Source: Hyphomicrobiales bacterium (lineage in GTDB: Bacteria > Pseudomonadota > Alphaproteobacteria > Rhizobiales > Beijerinckiaceae). Taken from it: a stretch of DNA of 64,000 bases. Under the pieces are notes generated by a model that saw only the letters and a program-made list of their open reading frames with translations, was not told the DNA's origin and ran no database searches. Position 1 is the first letter of the stretch. Each line of letters opens with the position of its first letter. Both the position numbers and the translations under genes were made by a program. Positions 33,269 to 42,285 of the stretch are shown in pieces. The DNA is taken from positions 1-64,000 of the forward strand of contig CANGPA010000001.1 of the NCBI GenBank assembly GCA_947455645.1. Reading direction: 5' to 3'.

Positions 33269-34225
33269 ATGGAAACAACGGCTCGGGAAACACCCGCCAT
33301 TGTCTTGGAGCGTCCGGGAGACCTGACGCTTCGAACCGTTGCGCTCACCAGCGGCGGACCTGACGCGATCCATGTCGATGTTGAATGGAGCGGGATTAGC
33401 ACCGGCACCGAACGCCTGTTGTGGTCGGGCCGTATGCCGCCCTTCCCGGGTCTCGGTTATCCGCTTGTTCCTGGTTATGAGACGGTCGGTCGTGTGACAA
33501 AGGCCCCGAAGGGCGTGGGCCTTTCCGAAGGGGATCGCGTTTTCGTCCCCGGCGCGAATTGTTATCAGGATGTGCGCGGCCTGTTCGGCGGCGCTGCCAA
33601 ACATCTCATCGTTCCTGCCGCACGCGTTGTAAAACTCAACGAAGCGCTCGACGACAAAGGCGTGTTGCTTGCTTTGGCCGCCACCGCTTACCACGCGGTT
33701 GCCGGAGAAGGCGCGCAATGTCCTGATCTGATTATCGGTCACGGCATTGTTGGTCGTCTGATTGCCCGCATTACCGTGGCGCTGGGCGCCACCGCACCGC
33801 TCGTGTGGGAAACCAATCCGCAACGTCGCGATGGCGCATTGGGCTATGAGGTTGTTGATCCCTCCGAAGATGCCCGTCGTGATTATCACGCGATCTGTGA
33901 CGCAAGCGGTGCTGCATCTGTGCTTGATACGCTGATCGGTCGGTTGGCAAAGCGCGGTGAAGTCACGCTTGCCGGCTTTTACGAAGAGCCTTTGTCGTTC
34001 ACCTTCCCGCCCGCCTTCATGCGCGAAGCACGCATCCGCATCGCGGCCGAATGGGCGCGCAGCGATATTGATGCCGTTGCCGAATTGATTACGTCCGGAA
34101 AACTCAATCTCGATGGACTCGTGACCAATCATGCCACGCCGCATGAAGCACCCGATGCCTATCGCACCGCTTTTACTGATCCAAGCTGCCTGAAAATGGT
34201 TCTCGACTGGAGAGAGGCTGCATGA
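33269..34225 (+). CDS. bchC: 3-hydroxyethyl bacteriochlorophyllide a dehydrogenase
   Basis: Zinc-free MDR-family dehydrogenase that oxidises the C3 hydroxyethyl group to the acetyl of bacteriochlorophyll a. The 318 residues contain VEWSGISTGTERLLWSGRMP and YPLVPGYETVGRVTKAPKGV, both typical of BchC, and a short Rossmann region around IIGHGIVGRLIARITVALGA. The ATG at 33269 follows GGGGGA with good spacing. An in-frame ATG at 33206 lies inside the second operator box and is rejected. It overlaps bchX by 4 nt. Confidence 0.94.
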   Translation: METTARETPAIVLERPGDLTLRTVALTSGGPDAIHVDVEWSGISTGTERLLWSGRMPPFPGLGYPLVPGYETVGRVTKAPKGVGLSEGDRVFVPGANCYQDVRGLFGGAAKHLIVPAARVVKLNEALDDKGVLLALAATAYHAVAGEGAQCPDLIIGHGIVGRLIARITVALGATAPLVWETNPQRRDGALGYEVVDPSEDARRDYHAICDASGAASVLDTLIGRLAKRGEVTLAGFYEEPLSFTFPPAFMREARIRIAAEWARSDIDAVAELITSGKLNLDGLVTNHATPHEAPDAYRTAFTDPSCLKMVLDWREAA

Positions 34226-35220
34226 CCGCGATCGAAATCAACCACGCTCGTCAAACCAATCTGCGCAATGAAGCGGCGATTGAGCCGGATCCCGTTCACA
34301 CGGGTGAGGTGAAAAAGGAAACGCAAGTCATCGCCATTTATGGCAAAGGCGGCATTGGCAAAAGTTTCACACTTGCCAATCTCTCTTACATGATGGCGCA
34401 GACCGGTAAGCGCGTTTTGCTTATCGGTTGCGATCCGAAAAGCGATACGACATCGCTGCTCTTCGGTGGTCGCGCTTGCCCCACCATCATTGAAACATCG
34501 GCGAAGAAAAAACTCGCGGGCGATGAAGTGAGCATCGGTGATGTCTGCTTCAAGCGCGATGGCGTCTTCGCGATGGAACTCGGCGGGCCGGAAGTCGGTC
34601 GCGGTTGTGGTGGTCGTGGCATCATTCACGGTTTCGAGCTTTTGGAAAAGCTCGGCTTCCATGAATGGGGTTTTGATTATGTGTTGCTCGATTTCTTGGG
34701 CGACGTGGTATGCGGCGGCTTTGGTCTGCCGATTGCCCGCGACATGTGTCAGAAAGTGATCATCGTCGGATCAAATGATCTGCAATCCCTATATGTCGCC
34801 AACAATGTCTGCTCGGCGGTTGAATATTTCCGCAAGCTCGGTGGCAATGTCGGCGTCGCCGGCATCGTCATCAACAAGGATGATGGCACCGGTGAGGCAC
34901 AGGCCTTTGCTGATGCGGTGGGCATTCCCGTACTCGCCGCGATTCCGCAGAACGAAGACATTCGCCGCAAGAGCGCCAATTATGAAATCATCGGCCGTCC
35001 GGGCGGTGAATGGGCGAGCCTGTTTGAAGCCCTCTCCGACAATGTCGTGAGCGCGCCACCGGTGCGTCCGACACCGCTGGATCAGGATGGTCTCTTGGGT
35101 CTCTTCGCTGGTGATACGGTTGGCCGCGATGTCGTGCTTCAACCTGCAAGCCAAGAAGACATGCGCGGTGGCATCGTTGTCACCGAAACCTCCCTCGAAG
35201 TCGTCTACGACACGGTGTGA
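34222..35220 (+). CDS. bchX: Chlorophyllide a reductase iron protein subunit X
   Basis: Nitrogenase Fe-protein-like ATPase that delivers electrons to BchYZ for ring B reduction. The 332 residues include the P-loop [20 protein letters not shown] and the two cluster-cysteine motifs GPEVGRGCGGRGIIHG and [16 protein letters not shown]. It is longer at both ends than bchL, as in known BchX. The start overlaps bchC by 4 nt and bchY follows after 6 nt. Confidence 0.97.
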   Translation: MTAIEINHARQTNLRNEAAIEPDPVHTGEVKKETQVIAIYGKGGIGKSFTLANLSYMMAQTGKRVLLIGCDPKSDTTSLLFGGRACPTIIETSAKKKLAGDEVSIGDVCFKRDGVFAMELGGPEVGRGCGGRGIIHGFELLEKLGFHEWGFDYVLLDFLGDVVCGGFGLPIARDMCQKVIIVGSNDLQSLYVANNVCSAVEYFRKLGGNVGVAGIVINKDDGTGEAQAFADAVGIPVLAAIPQNEDIRRKSANYEIIGRPGGEWASLFEALSDNVVSAPPVRPTPLDQDGLLGLFAGDTVGRDVVLQPASQEDMRGGIVVTETSLEVVYDTV

Positions 35221-35226
35221 GGAGTC

Positions 35227-36765
35227 ATGACCGATAACCGCAAAGCCAATGACATGACCGCAGGAAAGACCGACGCTTCAACGCCGGATCTTGCAGGTCT
35301 GTCGTGCCATGCGGGTAAGGACGAATTGCAGAAGGCCGCTTCTGCTGCGGGCAAGAGCGAAATTCTGGATCGTTATGCGGCCGACTATCCGCTCGGCCCG
35401 CATGATCAACCGCAAAGCATGTGCCCCGCTTTTGGTTCCTTGCGTGTCGGCTTACGTATGCGCCGCACGGCAACGGTGTTGTCGGGGTCTGCCTGCTGTG
35501 TGTATGGCCTGACATTCACGTCACATTTTTATGGTGCCCGTCGCACCGTTGGCTATGTGCCGTTTAATTCCGAAACACTCGTCACCGGAAAATTATTCGA
35601 AGATATTCGCGACGCGGTGTTCCAACTCGCCGATCCTGAAAAATATGACACGGTGGTTGTCACCAATCTCTGCGTGCCCACCGCATCCGGTGTGCCGCTG
35701 CAATTGCTGCCAAAAGAAATCAACGGCGTGCGCATCATCGGCATCGATGTGCCGGGCTTTGGTGTCCCAACCCATGCCGAGGCTAAAGATGTTCTTTCCG
35801 GCGCGATGCTCAAATATGCCGCGCAGGAAATTCGTCAGGGGCCAGTCGCCGCGCCGCGTGCGGGCAAAGCGAAATTACCAACTGTTACACTGATTGGTGA
35901 AATGTTCCCCGCCGATCCGGTCGTGATCGGCCGACTGCTCGAACCGATGGGACTGGCGGCGGGTCCGGTTGTGCCCGTGCGCGAATGGCGCGAGCTTTTT
36001 GCAGCGTTTGATTGTGCGGCAGTCGGCGCAATTCATCCCTTCTATACAGCCTCCATTCGCGAATTTGAATCAGCTGGCAGGCCGATCGTCGGCTCCGCGC
36101 CTGTGGGGCATGATGGCACTGCAGAATGGCTTGCCGCCATCGGCAAAGCCGCGGGTGTTTCGGCTGACAAAATCGCCGCTGCGCAAAATGCCATTCTTCC
36201 GGCCATTCGCGGCGCACTTTCTGCAAAGCCGATCAAAGGCCGCATCACGGTTTCAGGCTATGAAGGCTCGGAATTGCTCGTCGCACGGCTTCTTGTTGAG
36301 AGCGGTGCAGAGGTTCCTTATGTCGGCACCGCATGTCCCAAGACGCAATGGTCGGATGCGGATCGTACCTGGCTCGAAGCGCGCGGTGTAGCCATCAATT
36401 ATCGCGCATCGCTCGAAGACGATATTGCCGCTGTTCTGCATTTCAAGCCTGATCTTGCGATTGGCACGACGCCCGTTGTGCAAAAGGCCAAAGAACTCGC
36501 AATCCCGTCGCTTTACTTCACCAATCTCATTTCCGCGCGGCCTTTGATGGGGCCAGCCGGTGCAGGTTCGCTCGCCGATGTCATCAACGCCGCGATTGGT
36601 AACAAAGCGCGCTTTGATCGCATGAGTGAATTTTTTGATGGCGTGGGTCGTGGACCCAATGCCGGCGTATGGGAAGATGTGCCGCGCGACCGTCCGGAAT
36701 TCCGCGCGAAATATCAGGCCATGCTCGCCGCGCGCGCGAAAGCAGAGGAGTCAACTGCTACATGA
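35227..36765 (+). CDS. bchY: Chlorophyllide a reductase subunit Y
   Basis: Catalytic-component subunit pairing with BchZ. The 512 residues contain [20 protein letters not shown] and [20 protein letters not shown], a conserved region with cysteines, [20 protein letters not shown], and C-terminal [20 protein letters not shown]. Length fits. The GGAGTC just before the ATG is a weak ribosome site. Its stop codon lies inside a short tandem duplication (36761-36790), so the last codons may have been altered by slippage. Confidence 0.96.
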   Translation: MTDNRKANDMTAGKTDASTPDLAGLSCHAGKDELQKAASAAGKSEILDRYAADYPLGPHDQPQSMCPAFGSLRVGLRMRRTATVLSGSACCVYGLTFTSHFYGARRTVGYVPFNSETLVTGKLFEDIRDAVFQLADPEKYDTVVVTNLCVPTASGVPLQLLPKEINGVRIIGIDVPGFGVPTHAEAKDVLSGAMLKYAAQEIRQGPVAAPRAGKAKLPTVTLIGEMFPADPVVIGRLLEPMGLAAGPVVPVREWRELFAAFDCAAVGAIHPFYTASIREFESAGRPIVGSAPVGHDGTAEWLAAIGKAAGVSADKIAAAQNAILPAIRGALSAKPIKGRITVSGYEGSELLVARLLVESGAEVPYVGTACPKTQWSDADRTWLEARGVAINYRASLEDDIAAVLHFKPDLAIGTTPVVQKAKELAIPSLYFTNLISARPLMGPAGAGSLADVINAAIGNKARFDRMSEFFDGVGRGPNAGVWEDVPRDRPEFRAKYQAMLAARAKAEESTAT

Positions 36766-36790
36766 CTCTTCGCATCATGACTCTTCGCAC
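36761..36790. repeat. 15-bp tandem duplication at the bchY stop
   Basis: CATGACTCTTCGCAT at 36761-36775 is followed directly by CATGACTCTTCGCAC (14 of 15 bases identical). The bchY TGA stop (36763-36765) lies in the first copy. The second copy sits in the bchY-bchZ spacer. It looks like a slippage event of the same 15-bp period as the repeat at 4414-4443. Confidence 0.75.
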
Positions 36791-36826
36791 ACTTCACCAA
36801 GCAGTTCAGATCGGGAGGGCCTCGTA

Positions 36827-38266
36827 ATGTTGGTTCTCGATCATGATCGTGCGGGGGGCTATTGGGGCTCCGTCTATGTATTCACCGCCATCAAAGGCTT
36901 GCAGGTGATCATTGACGGTCCTGTGGGTTGCGAAAATCTCCCGGTGACATCGGTGTTGCATTATACCGATGCTCTGCCGCCGCATGAATTGCCGATCGTT
37001 GTGACAGGTCTTGGCGAAGAAGAACTCGGCCAGCACGGCACTGAAGCGGCGATGAAGCGCGCGCATAAAACGCTTGATCCCGGTTTGCCGAGTGTTGTCG
37101 TCACAGGCTCGATTGCCGAAATGATTGGTGGCGGTGTAACCCCGCAAGGCACAGGCATTCAACGCTTCCTGCCGCGCACCATTGACGAAGATCAGTGGCA
37201 GAGTGCGGATCGCGCTTTGGTGTGGTTGTGGACGGAATTTGGTTCAAAGAAAAAAGCCATTCCTGCGCCCAAACGCAAAGAGGGCGAAAAGCCGCGCGTC
37301 AATCTGATTGGCACGATTTATGGCACGTTCAATTCCCCATCCGATCTCGCCGAGATTCGGCGATTGGTGGAAGGCATTGGCGCCGAAGTGAATATGACCT
37401 TCCCGCTTGGTAGCCATCTCGCCGATGTGCCCAAACTCGCCAATGCCGAAGTCAACATCAATATGTATCGCGAATTCGGTCCGAAGCTCTGCGAGAAATT
37501 GGGACGGCCTTGGTTGCAAGCACCGATTGGCTTGCATTCCACGACCAAATTCTTGCGCGCATTGGGTGAGCTTCTGGGTCTCGATCCCGAGCCCTTTATC
37601 GAACGTGAGAAGCATACAACGATCAAGCCGCTGTGGGATTTGTGGCGTTCCGTGACGCAAGACTTTTTTGGCACGGCGAGTTTTGCGGTGGTTGCCAGCG
37701 AAACCTATGCGCGCGGCCTGAAAAATTTTCTCGAAGAGGAAATGGGCCTGCCTTGCGCTTTTGCTGTTTCGCGCAAGCCGGGTGCAAAAACCGATAATGA
37801 GTCCATTCGCCAGCTCGTGAAAGAGAAAGCACCGCTCGTTATCTTCGGCAGTTACAACGAAAATATGTATCTTTCAGAAGCCGGTGGGCGCGGTGTGTTT
37901 ATTCCCGCATCCTTCCCGGGCGCGATCATTCGTCGTCATACCGGTACGCCCTTCATGGGCTATGGTGGGGCCACCTATCTCATCCAAGAAATTTGCAACG
38001 CGTTATTCACAGCGCTGTTTCATATTCTACCGCTTGCCACCGATATGGATCGCGTTGAAGCGACACCGGTCAAAGAGCGTGATGATCTCGTCTGGGATGA
38101 TGAGGCGCAATCAGCACTCGACGCAATTGTCGAAAAAGAACCCATTCTCATTCGTATTTCCGCCGCCAAACGGTTGCGCGACGGAGCCGAACGGATTGCC
38201 CGCAAGGCGCAATCTTCACGCGTTGCCGCGGACGATGTGCGCACCGCACGCAAGGAATTTGCATGA
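36827..38266 (+). CDS. bchZ: Chlorophyllide a reductase subunit Z
   Basis: Partner of BchY. From the ATG at 36827 the protein begins [20 protein letters not shown], which is the conserved BchZ start. GGGAGGG is placed 8-9 nt before it, and longer in-frame starts inside bchY are rejected. The 479 residues contain [20 protein letters not shown], with a conserved cluster cysteine, [40 protein letters not shown] and the C-terminal PCP-reductase-like region [19 protein letters not shown]. It is followed by pufQ after 46 nt. Confidence 0.97.
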   Translation: MLVLDHDRAGGYWGSVYVFTAIKGLQVIIDGPVGCENLPVTSVLHYTDALPPHELPIVVTGLGEEELGQHGTEAAMKRAHKTLDPGLPSVVVTGSIAEMIGGGVTPQGTGIQRFLPRTIDEDQWQSADRALVWLWTEFGSKKKAIPAPKRKEGEKPRVNLIGTIYGTFNSPSDLAEIRRLVEGIGAEVNMTFPLGSHLADVPKLANAEVNINMYREFGPKLCEKLGRPWLQAPIGLHSTTKFLRALGELLGLDPEPFIEREKHTTIKPLWDLWRSVTQDFFGTASFAVVASETYARGLKNFLEEEMGLPCAFAVSRKPGAKTDNESIRQLVKEKAPLVIFGSYNENMYLSEAGGRGVFIPASFPGAIIRRHTGTPFMGYGGATYLIQEICNALFTALFHILPLATDMDRVEATPVKERDDLVWDDEAQSALDAIVEKEPILIRISAAKRLRDGAERIARKAQSSRVAADDVRTARKEFA

Positions 38267-38312
38267 TGAGTTTATTCCAGACCCATCACGCCCATCAGGA
38301 AGGAGCCTGATT

Positions 38313-38525
38313 ATGTCGATGACACGCACGGACAAGAGCCATATGCGGACCGAGTTCAATCTCGTCTTCTGTGTCGTTTATCCGATCTTCCTGTTGGCGG
38401 TCGCGTTTTCGCGCTTACTGCCACGCGATTCACGCTGGGCCGTGAGCGCACAGGATGATGGCAAATCCATCTTCAAGGTCGCGCGCATCGCGACACTGAA
38501 TTCTATTCCGTTCGCCTTCATGTGA
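38313..38525 (+). CDS. pufQ: PufQ, bacteriochlorophyll-related puf operon protein
   Basis: A 70-residue membrane protein, too short for routine ORF listing, starting at the ATG at 38313 with AAGGAG 7 nt upstream; a second ATG two codons later is possible. One transmembrane segment is visible (EFNLVFCVVYPIFLLAVAFS), followed by RLLPRDSRWA and a hydrophilic tail ending IATLNSIPFAFM. Size, topology and the location between bchZ and pufB identify PufQ, which in Rhodobacter stimulates bacteriochlorophyll formation. The sequence family is weakly conserved, so the name rests mostly on position. Confidence 0.82.
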   Translation: MSMTRTDKSHMRTEFNLVFCVVYPIFLLAVAFSRLLPRDSRWAVSAQDDGKSIFKVARIATLNSIPFAFM

Positions 38526-38671
38526 GGTGAGCGTTTCCCCATTCGTCTTTGTCGTCAGGGCAAGGATGAATATCTGCCAAAAAATTCCGCAAGGGATTTG
38601 AGGTGGCCTGCGCCGCGAGGGTTGTCGCGGTAACGGGTTCCAGCAATGGACCCTCAGCCGGAGATTCCGAT

Positions 38672-38824
38672 ATGGCTGATCATAAAAGCCCGCTCAATTC
38701 GAGCGGTCTGACCGAGGCGGAAGCCAAGGAATACCACAGCATGTTCATGTCGAGCACCATTGCTTACGTGGTCGTGGCGATCATCGCCCACTTCCTCGTT
38801 TGGCAGTGGCGGCCTTGGTTCTGA
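38672..38824 (+). CDS. pufB: Light-harvesting 1 beta polypeptide
   Basis: A 50-residue LH1 beta subunit starting at 38672 (MADHKSPLNSSGLTEAEAKE). It has the bacteriochlorophyll-ligating histidine in IAHFLVWQWRPWF, an upstream conserved histidine in EYHSMFMSS, and the aromatic C-terminal WRPW motif. One membrane helix. GGAGA precedes the start. A frame extending back to 38603 is not supported by the family. Confidence 0.95.
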   Translation: MADHKSPLNSSGLTEAEAKEYHSMFMSSTIAYVVVAIIAHFLVWQWRPWF

Positions 38825-38839
38825 TGGGAGGATTCTAAC

Positions 38840-39016
38840 ATGTGGCGTATATGGCTGATGTTCGACCCCCGCAGAACGCTTGTCGCGCTCACGGTGTGGC
38901 TCGCTGTTCTTGCTCTCCTCATCCACTTCATCCTTCTTTCGACGGCCAAGTACAATTGGATCGAAGGCAAGAAGGCTGCAGCTCTGGATGTGGCTGTGAC
39001 CGAAATGATTGGCTGA
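38840..39016 (+). CDS. pufA: Light-harvesting 1 alpha polypeptide
   Basis: A 58-residue LH1 alpha subunit: [20 protein letters not shown] followed by the ligand histidine in [20 protein letters not shown] and a short tail. It has one membrane helix and the family-typical MWRIWxxFDPRR start. A GGGAGG ribosome site precedes it, and the gene follows pufB after 15 nt. Stop at 39014-39016. Confidence 0.96.
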   Translation: MWRIWLMFDPRRTLVALTVWLAVLALLIHFILLSTAKYNWIEGKKAAALDVAVTEMIG

Positions 39017-39037
39017 GGCCGATCATTTCTCACGACC

Positions 39038-39077
39038 GTGGACGGGGCGGTACGCATTGAGCGTCCGTTCCGTCCAC
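39038..39077 (+). promoter_or_regulatory. pufA-pufL intercistronic hairpin
   Basis: A large stem-loop in the 155-nt pufA-pufL gap. GTGGACGGGGCGG (39038-39050) pairs with CCGTTCCGTCCAC (39065-39077), 13 bp including two G-U pairs. It is extended inside by ACGC/GCGT around an ATTGA loop, with one bulged T. No U-tract follows, so it is not a classical terminator. In Rhodobacter such hairpins protect the pufBA segment of the mRNA from 3'-5' decay and raise LH1 over reaction-centre expression. The same role is inferred here. Confidence 0.7.
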
Positions 39078-39171
39078 ACTTCCAAATTTGCGTTCAAGTC
39101 TGACTAAACTCACCACTTCATTCATCACTCTTCCCTTTCTAAACGGCCACGGCCGAAACGGAGAAACCGGG

Positions 39172-39996
39172 ATGGCAATGCTCAGCTTCGAGAAAAAGTA
39201 TCGCGTCCGCGGCGGTACCTTAATCGGCGGTGACCTGTTCGATTTCTGGGCAGGTCCCTTCTATGTTGGCTTCTTCGGTGTGGCGACGATGTTCTTCGCT
39301 ACACTCGGAACGGCCCTTATCATTTATGCGGCTTCACAGGGTCCAACCTGGAACATCTGGCAGATCAACATCGCTCCGCCGGATCTCAAATATGGTCTCG
39401 GTCTCGCTCCTTTGAAAGAAGGCGGCTTCTGGCAGATCATTACGATCTGCGCGATTGGTGCGTTTGTTTCATGGATGCTGCGTGAGATCGAAATCTGTCG
39501 CAAACTCGGCATGGGATATCATGTGCCGGTGGCGTTTGGTTTTGCGATATTCGCTTACATCACATTGGAAGTCATTCGCCCTGTCCTGCTTGGGGCATGG
39601 GGACATGGATTTCCTTACGGGATCATCTCGCATCTCGATTGGGTGTCGAATGTCGGCTACCAATATCTGCACTTCCATTACAATCCCGCGCATATGATTG
39701 CGGTGTCCTTGTTCTTCACAACGACGCTCGCTCTTTCATTGCACGGCGCTCTGGTGCTCTCCGCAACCAATCCGCCGAAAGGCCAAGCGGTGAAAACACC
39801 CGAGCATGAAGACACATTTTTCCGCGACACCATCGGTTATTCGGTCGGCACACTCGGCATCCATCGCTTGGGTCTTTTCCTCGCCTTGGCAGCGGTGTTC
39901 TGGAGCGCGGTCTGTATCGTCATCAGTGGACCTTTCTGGACGCGCGGTTGGCCAGAATGGTGGAACTGGTGGCTTGACCTTCCGATCTGGCGCTGA
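39172..39996 (+). CDS. pufL: Photosynthetic reaction centre L subunit
   Basis: Core reaction-centre subunit with five transmembrane helices that binds the special-pair and accessory bacteriochlorophylls and quinone B. The start at 39172 gives [20 protein letters not shown], the canonical N-terminus; an ATG at 39088 adds unrelated residues. The 274 residues contain the helix with [20 protein letters not shown], the ligand histidine regions [17 protein letters not shown] and [14 protein letters not shown], and [16 protein letters not shown] for the iron ligand. Confidence 0.98.
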   Translation: MAMLSFEKKYRVRGGTLIGGDLFDFWAGPFYVGFFGVATMFFATLGTALIIYAASQGPTWNIWQINIAPPDLKYGLGLAPLKEGGFWQIITICAIGAFVSWMLREIEICRKLGMGYHVPVAFGFAIFAYITLEVIRPVLLGAWGHGFPYGIISHLDWVSNVGYQYLHFHYNPAHMIAVSLFFTTTLALSLHGALVLSATNPPKGQAVKTPEHEDTFFRDTIGYSVGTLGIHRLGLFLALAAVFWSAVCIVISGPFWTRGWPEWWNWWLDLPIWR

Positions 39997-40013
39997 GCGG
40001 GGGAGACAGCACA

Positions 40014-40988
40014 ATGATTCAGTATCAAAACCTCTATAACCGCGTTCAGGTTCACGGTCCGGCCGATATGGGCGTACCGATGAACGAGACGGGCATGTTC
40101 GAGCGTCAAGGCACGCCGTTTACAAGTCGGCTCATGGGTCTCATCGGGAACGCACAAATCGGTCCGATCTATCTGGGTTGGCTCGGTACAATCTCACTCG
40201 TCTGCGGGTTCATCGCGTTCGAAATCATCGGCCTCAATATGTGGGCGTCGGTGAATTGGGATCCGGTGCAATTTGTGCGGCAGCTCTTCTGGCTTGCGCT
40301 GGAACCGCCGCCGGCAAAATACGGCCTGCACTTCCCGCCTTTGCGGGAAGGCGGCTGGTGGTTGATTGCCGGTCTCTTCCTCACGACAAGCGTTTTGTTG
40401 TGGTGGGTCCGGACCTATCGTCGTGCGCGCGCGCTCGGCATGGGCACACATGTCGCTTGGGCTTTTGCGGCGGCGATTTGGCTCTATCTCGTTCTCGGCT
40501 TTATCCGGCCGGTTCTGATGGGCAATTTCTCGGAAGCGGTTCCCTTCGGCATCTTCCCGCATCTTGATTGGACGGCGGCGTTTTCGATCCGTTACGGCAA
40601 TCTATTCTATAATCCCTTCCACATGATCTCGATCGCGTTCCTTTACGGTTCGGCTTTGCTCTTCGCGATGCATGGCGCAACGATCCTCGCGGTGTCGCAT
40701 CTCGGCGGTGACCGCGAAATCGAGCAGATCCTTGATCGTGGTACCGCTTCGGAACGTGCGGCACTGTTCTGGCGCTGGACGATGGGATTCAACGCGACGA
40801 TGGAATCGATCCATCGCTGGGCCTGGTGGTTTGCTGTGCTCTGCCCGCTTGCGGGTGGGTTGGGCATTCTTCTGACCGGCACCGTCGTCGACAATTGGTA
40901 TCTCTGGGCCGTTAAACATGGGGTCGCACCGACTTATGCCTTCGATATGTGGGCACCGGTCCTCGATCCGGCACTTAAAGGCCAGTGA
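40014..40988 (+). CDS. pufM: Photosynthetic reaction centre M subunit
   Basis: Second core subunit, homologous to PufL, with five helices. The 324 residues begin [20 protein letters not shown]. They contain [20 protein letters not shown] (where pufM primers are commonly designed), [60 protein letters not shown] and [15 protein letters not shown]. Together these include the bacteriochlorophyll and non-haem iron histidines. GGGGGAG precedes the start, 17 nt after pufL. Confidence 0.98.
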   Translation: MIQYQNLYNRVQVHGPADMGVPMNETGMFERQGTPFTSRLMGLIGNAQIGPIYLGWLGTISLVCGFIAFEIIGLNMWASVNWDPVQFVRQLFWLALEPPPAKYGLHFPPLREGGWWLIAGLFLTTSVLLWWVRTYRRARALGMGTHVAWAFAAAIWLYLVLGFIRPVLMGNFSEAVPFGIFPHLDWTAAFSIRYGNLFYNPFHMISIAFLYGSALLFAMHGATILAVSHLGGDREIEQILDRGTASERAALFWRWTMGFNATMESIHRWAWWFAVLCPLAGGLGILLTGTVVDNWYLWAVKHGVAPTYAFDMWAPVLDPALKGQ

Positions 40989-41003
40989 GGGGAGAGCGAC
41001 GTC

Positions 41004-42029
41004 ATGAAATACGCACTCGCATTTATCGGGATCATCGCAGGGACCTTGCTGACCATTGCGATGATGCTCTCCTGGGAGCGGCCACCCATGGCCTCAACCC
41101 AGTTGGGCCCGCGCGGTCTCGGCATGGTGGAAATCAACAATCCCCGTACCGAAGCCAAGCTGCAAAAAGCCAATATCGTGCCTGAGGCTGATCCTCCTGC
41201 CGTGCTTTCTGGCGTGAAGGTGAAAGACTCGAAAGATTATCAGAATGTGAAGGTCTTAGGTGACATCGACACCGAAGAATTCAACCGTCTGATGGGCGCG
41301 ATCACCAATTGGGTCGCACCGGAACAAGGCTGCACCTACTGCCACAATCCGGAAAACATGGCCGATGACAGTCTTTACACAAAGATTGTCGCGCGCCGCA
41401 TGTTGCAGATGACACGCGCCATCAACACGATGTGGACCCCCCACGTCGCTCAGACGGGCGTCACCTGCTACACCTGCCATCGCGGCAATCCGGTGCCGGC
41501 CAATATCTGGTTCAAGAATGACGGGCCTCCTCATGCCGGTGGCATGTCGGCGGATCGTCAGGGTGAAGGGCTCGCGACCAAGGCGGTTGGTACAACCTCG
41601 CTGCCTTATGATCCGTTCACGCCGCTCTTGGCCAAGGGCGCCAATATCCGCGTGAATGCCACAACAGCGCTGCCGGAAGGCACGTCAAAAGCATCGATCC
41701 ACGATACGGAAACGACTTATGCTTTGATGATGCATCTCTCGCAGGCTTTGGGCGTCAACTGTACTTACTGCCACAACGCGCGGCAATTCTCGTCATGGGC
41801 TGAAAGCCGCCCACAACGCGTCACCGCTTGGCATGGCATTCATATGGTGGGCGAGGTCAATGAGACCTATCTCAATTCGCTTCAGGGCGTGTTCCCGAAA
41901 GAGCGACTTGGTCCTTCAGGCGATGTTGCAAAGGTCAATTGCGCAACCTGCCATCAAGGCGTCTACAAACCCCTCTACGGCGTGAGCATGGTCAAAGACT
42001 ATGAGGTGCTCCGTCTCCCCAATCCCTGA
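41004..42029 (+). CDS. pufC: Reaction-centre tetraheme cytochrome c subunit
   Basis: Periplasmic electron donor that re-reduces the special pair. The 341 residues have four haem motifs: CTYCH (about residue 110), CYTCH, CTYCH and CATCH. Methionines ahead of the motifs (for example NRLMGAITNW and ALMMHLSQALG) are likely sixth ligands. The N-terminus KYALAFIGIIAGTLLTIAMM is one hydrophobic helix, but no cysteine occurs before the first haem motif. The usual lipoprotein anchor cysteine of Blastochloris-type PufC is therefore missing, and the helix itself is probably the uncleaved anchor. It ends the superoperon, with a terminator 26 nt after the stop. Confidence 0.96.
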   Translation: MKYALAFIGIIAGTLLTIAMMLSWERPPMASTQLGPRGLGMVEINNPRTEAKLQKANIVPEADPPAVLSGVKVKDSKDYQNVKVLGDIDTEEFNRLMGAITNWVAPEQGCTYCHNPENMADDSLYTKIVARRMLQMTRAINTMWTPHVAQTGVTCYTCHRGNPVPANIWFKNDGPPHAGGMSADRQGEGLATKAVGTTSLPYDPFTPLLAKGANIRVNATTALPEGTSKASIHDTETTYALMMHLSQALGVNCTYCHNARQFSSWAESRPQRVTAWHGIHMVGEVNETYLNSLQGVFPKERLGPSGDVAKVNCATCHQGVYKPLYGVSMVKDYEVLRLPNP

Positions 42030-42054
42030 GCGGTTGTTCCACCCAGGCGACTTG

Positions 42055-42082
42055 AGCCGGAGCGCAAGCTCCGGCTTTTTTT
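42055..42082 (+). terminator. Rho-independent terminator of the puf superoperon
   Basis: AGCCGGAGC (42055-42063) and GCTCCGGCT (42068-42076) form a perfect 9-bp stem closed by the stable tetraloop GCAA, followed by a run of seven T (42076-42082). It starts 26 nt after the pufC stop. Confidence 0.93.
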
Positions 42083-42095
42083 ATCGGAATTATTT

Positions 42096-42110
42096 GAGCG
42101 CAAGCTCCGG
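42096..42110. repeat. Partial second copy of the terminator hairpin
   Basis: GAGCGCAAGCTCCGG here repeats the core of the puf terminator (42060-42074) exactly, 36 bp further on, and is followed by ATTTATTTTA. Only a 4-bp GAGC/GCTC stem remains, so it is a weak hairpin at best. It seems to be a truncated duplication. Confidence 0.7.
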
Positions 42111-42147
42111 ATTTATTTTAATTGAGTTTCGGGTGTGGAACGGCGGA

Positions 42148-42285
42148 TTAAAAATGCCCGCCTTTATCGCGCTTCTCGCGGCGTAATTTCCAAACTTCCC
42201 AGGCGCAAAAACCCACGATCAGGCCGAAGGCCAACATCATTTCAATCGGGCCAAACCATGAGGGCGGGATCAACCCGCTTGTCAT
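42148..42285 (-). CDS. 45-residue single-helix membrane protein coupled to crtB
   Basis: A short gene starting at the ATG at 42285, whose first bases overlap the crtB stop by 3-4 nt (ATGA), and ending at the TAA at 42148-42150. The product begins MTSGLIPPSWFGPIEMM, has one hydrophobic helix (MMLAFGLIVGFCAWEVWKL) and ends with a charged tail (RREKRDKGGHF). This topology, with the start-stop overlap, supports a translated gene. No family is recognised. It may act as a small membrane partner or anchor for phytoene synthase, an inference from coupling only. Confidence 0.6.
   Translation of the reverse strand: MTSGLIPPSWFGPIEMMLAFGLIVGFCAWEVWKLRREKRDKGGHF

Noticed and set aside
33170-34144. 324-codon minus-strand frame opposite bchC
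   Set aside because: It covers bchC almost completely, has no recognisable motif and would run through the bchC operator.
38613-38630. CCGCGA/TCGCGG hairpin in the pufQ-pufB gap
   Set aside because: Only 6 bp with a 6-nt loop, below what I would call a functional element in GC-rich DNA.
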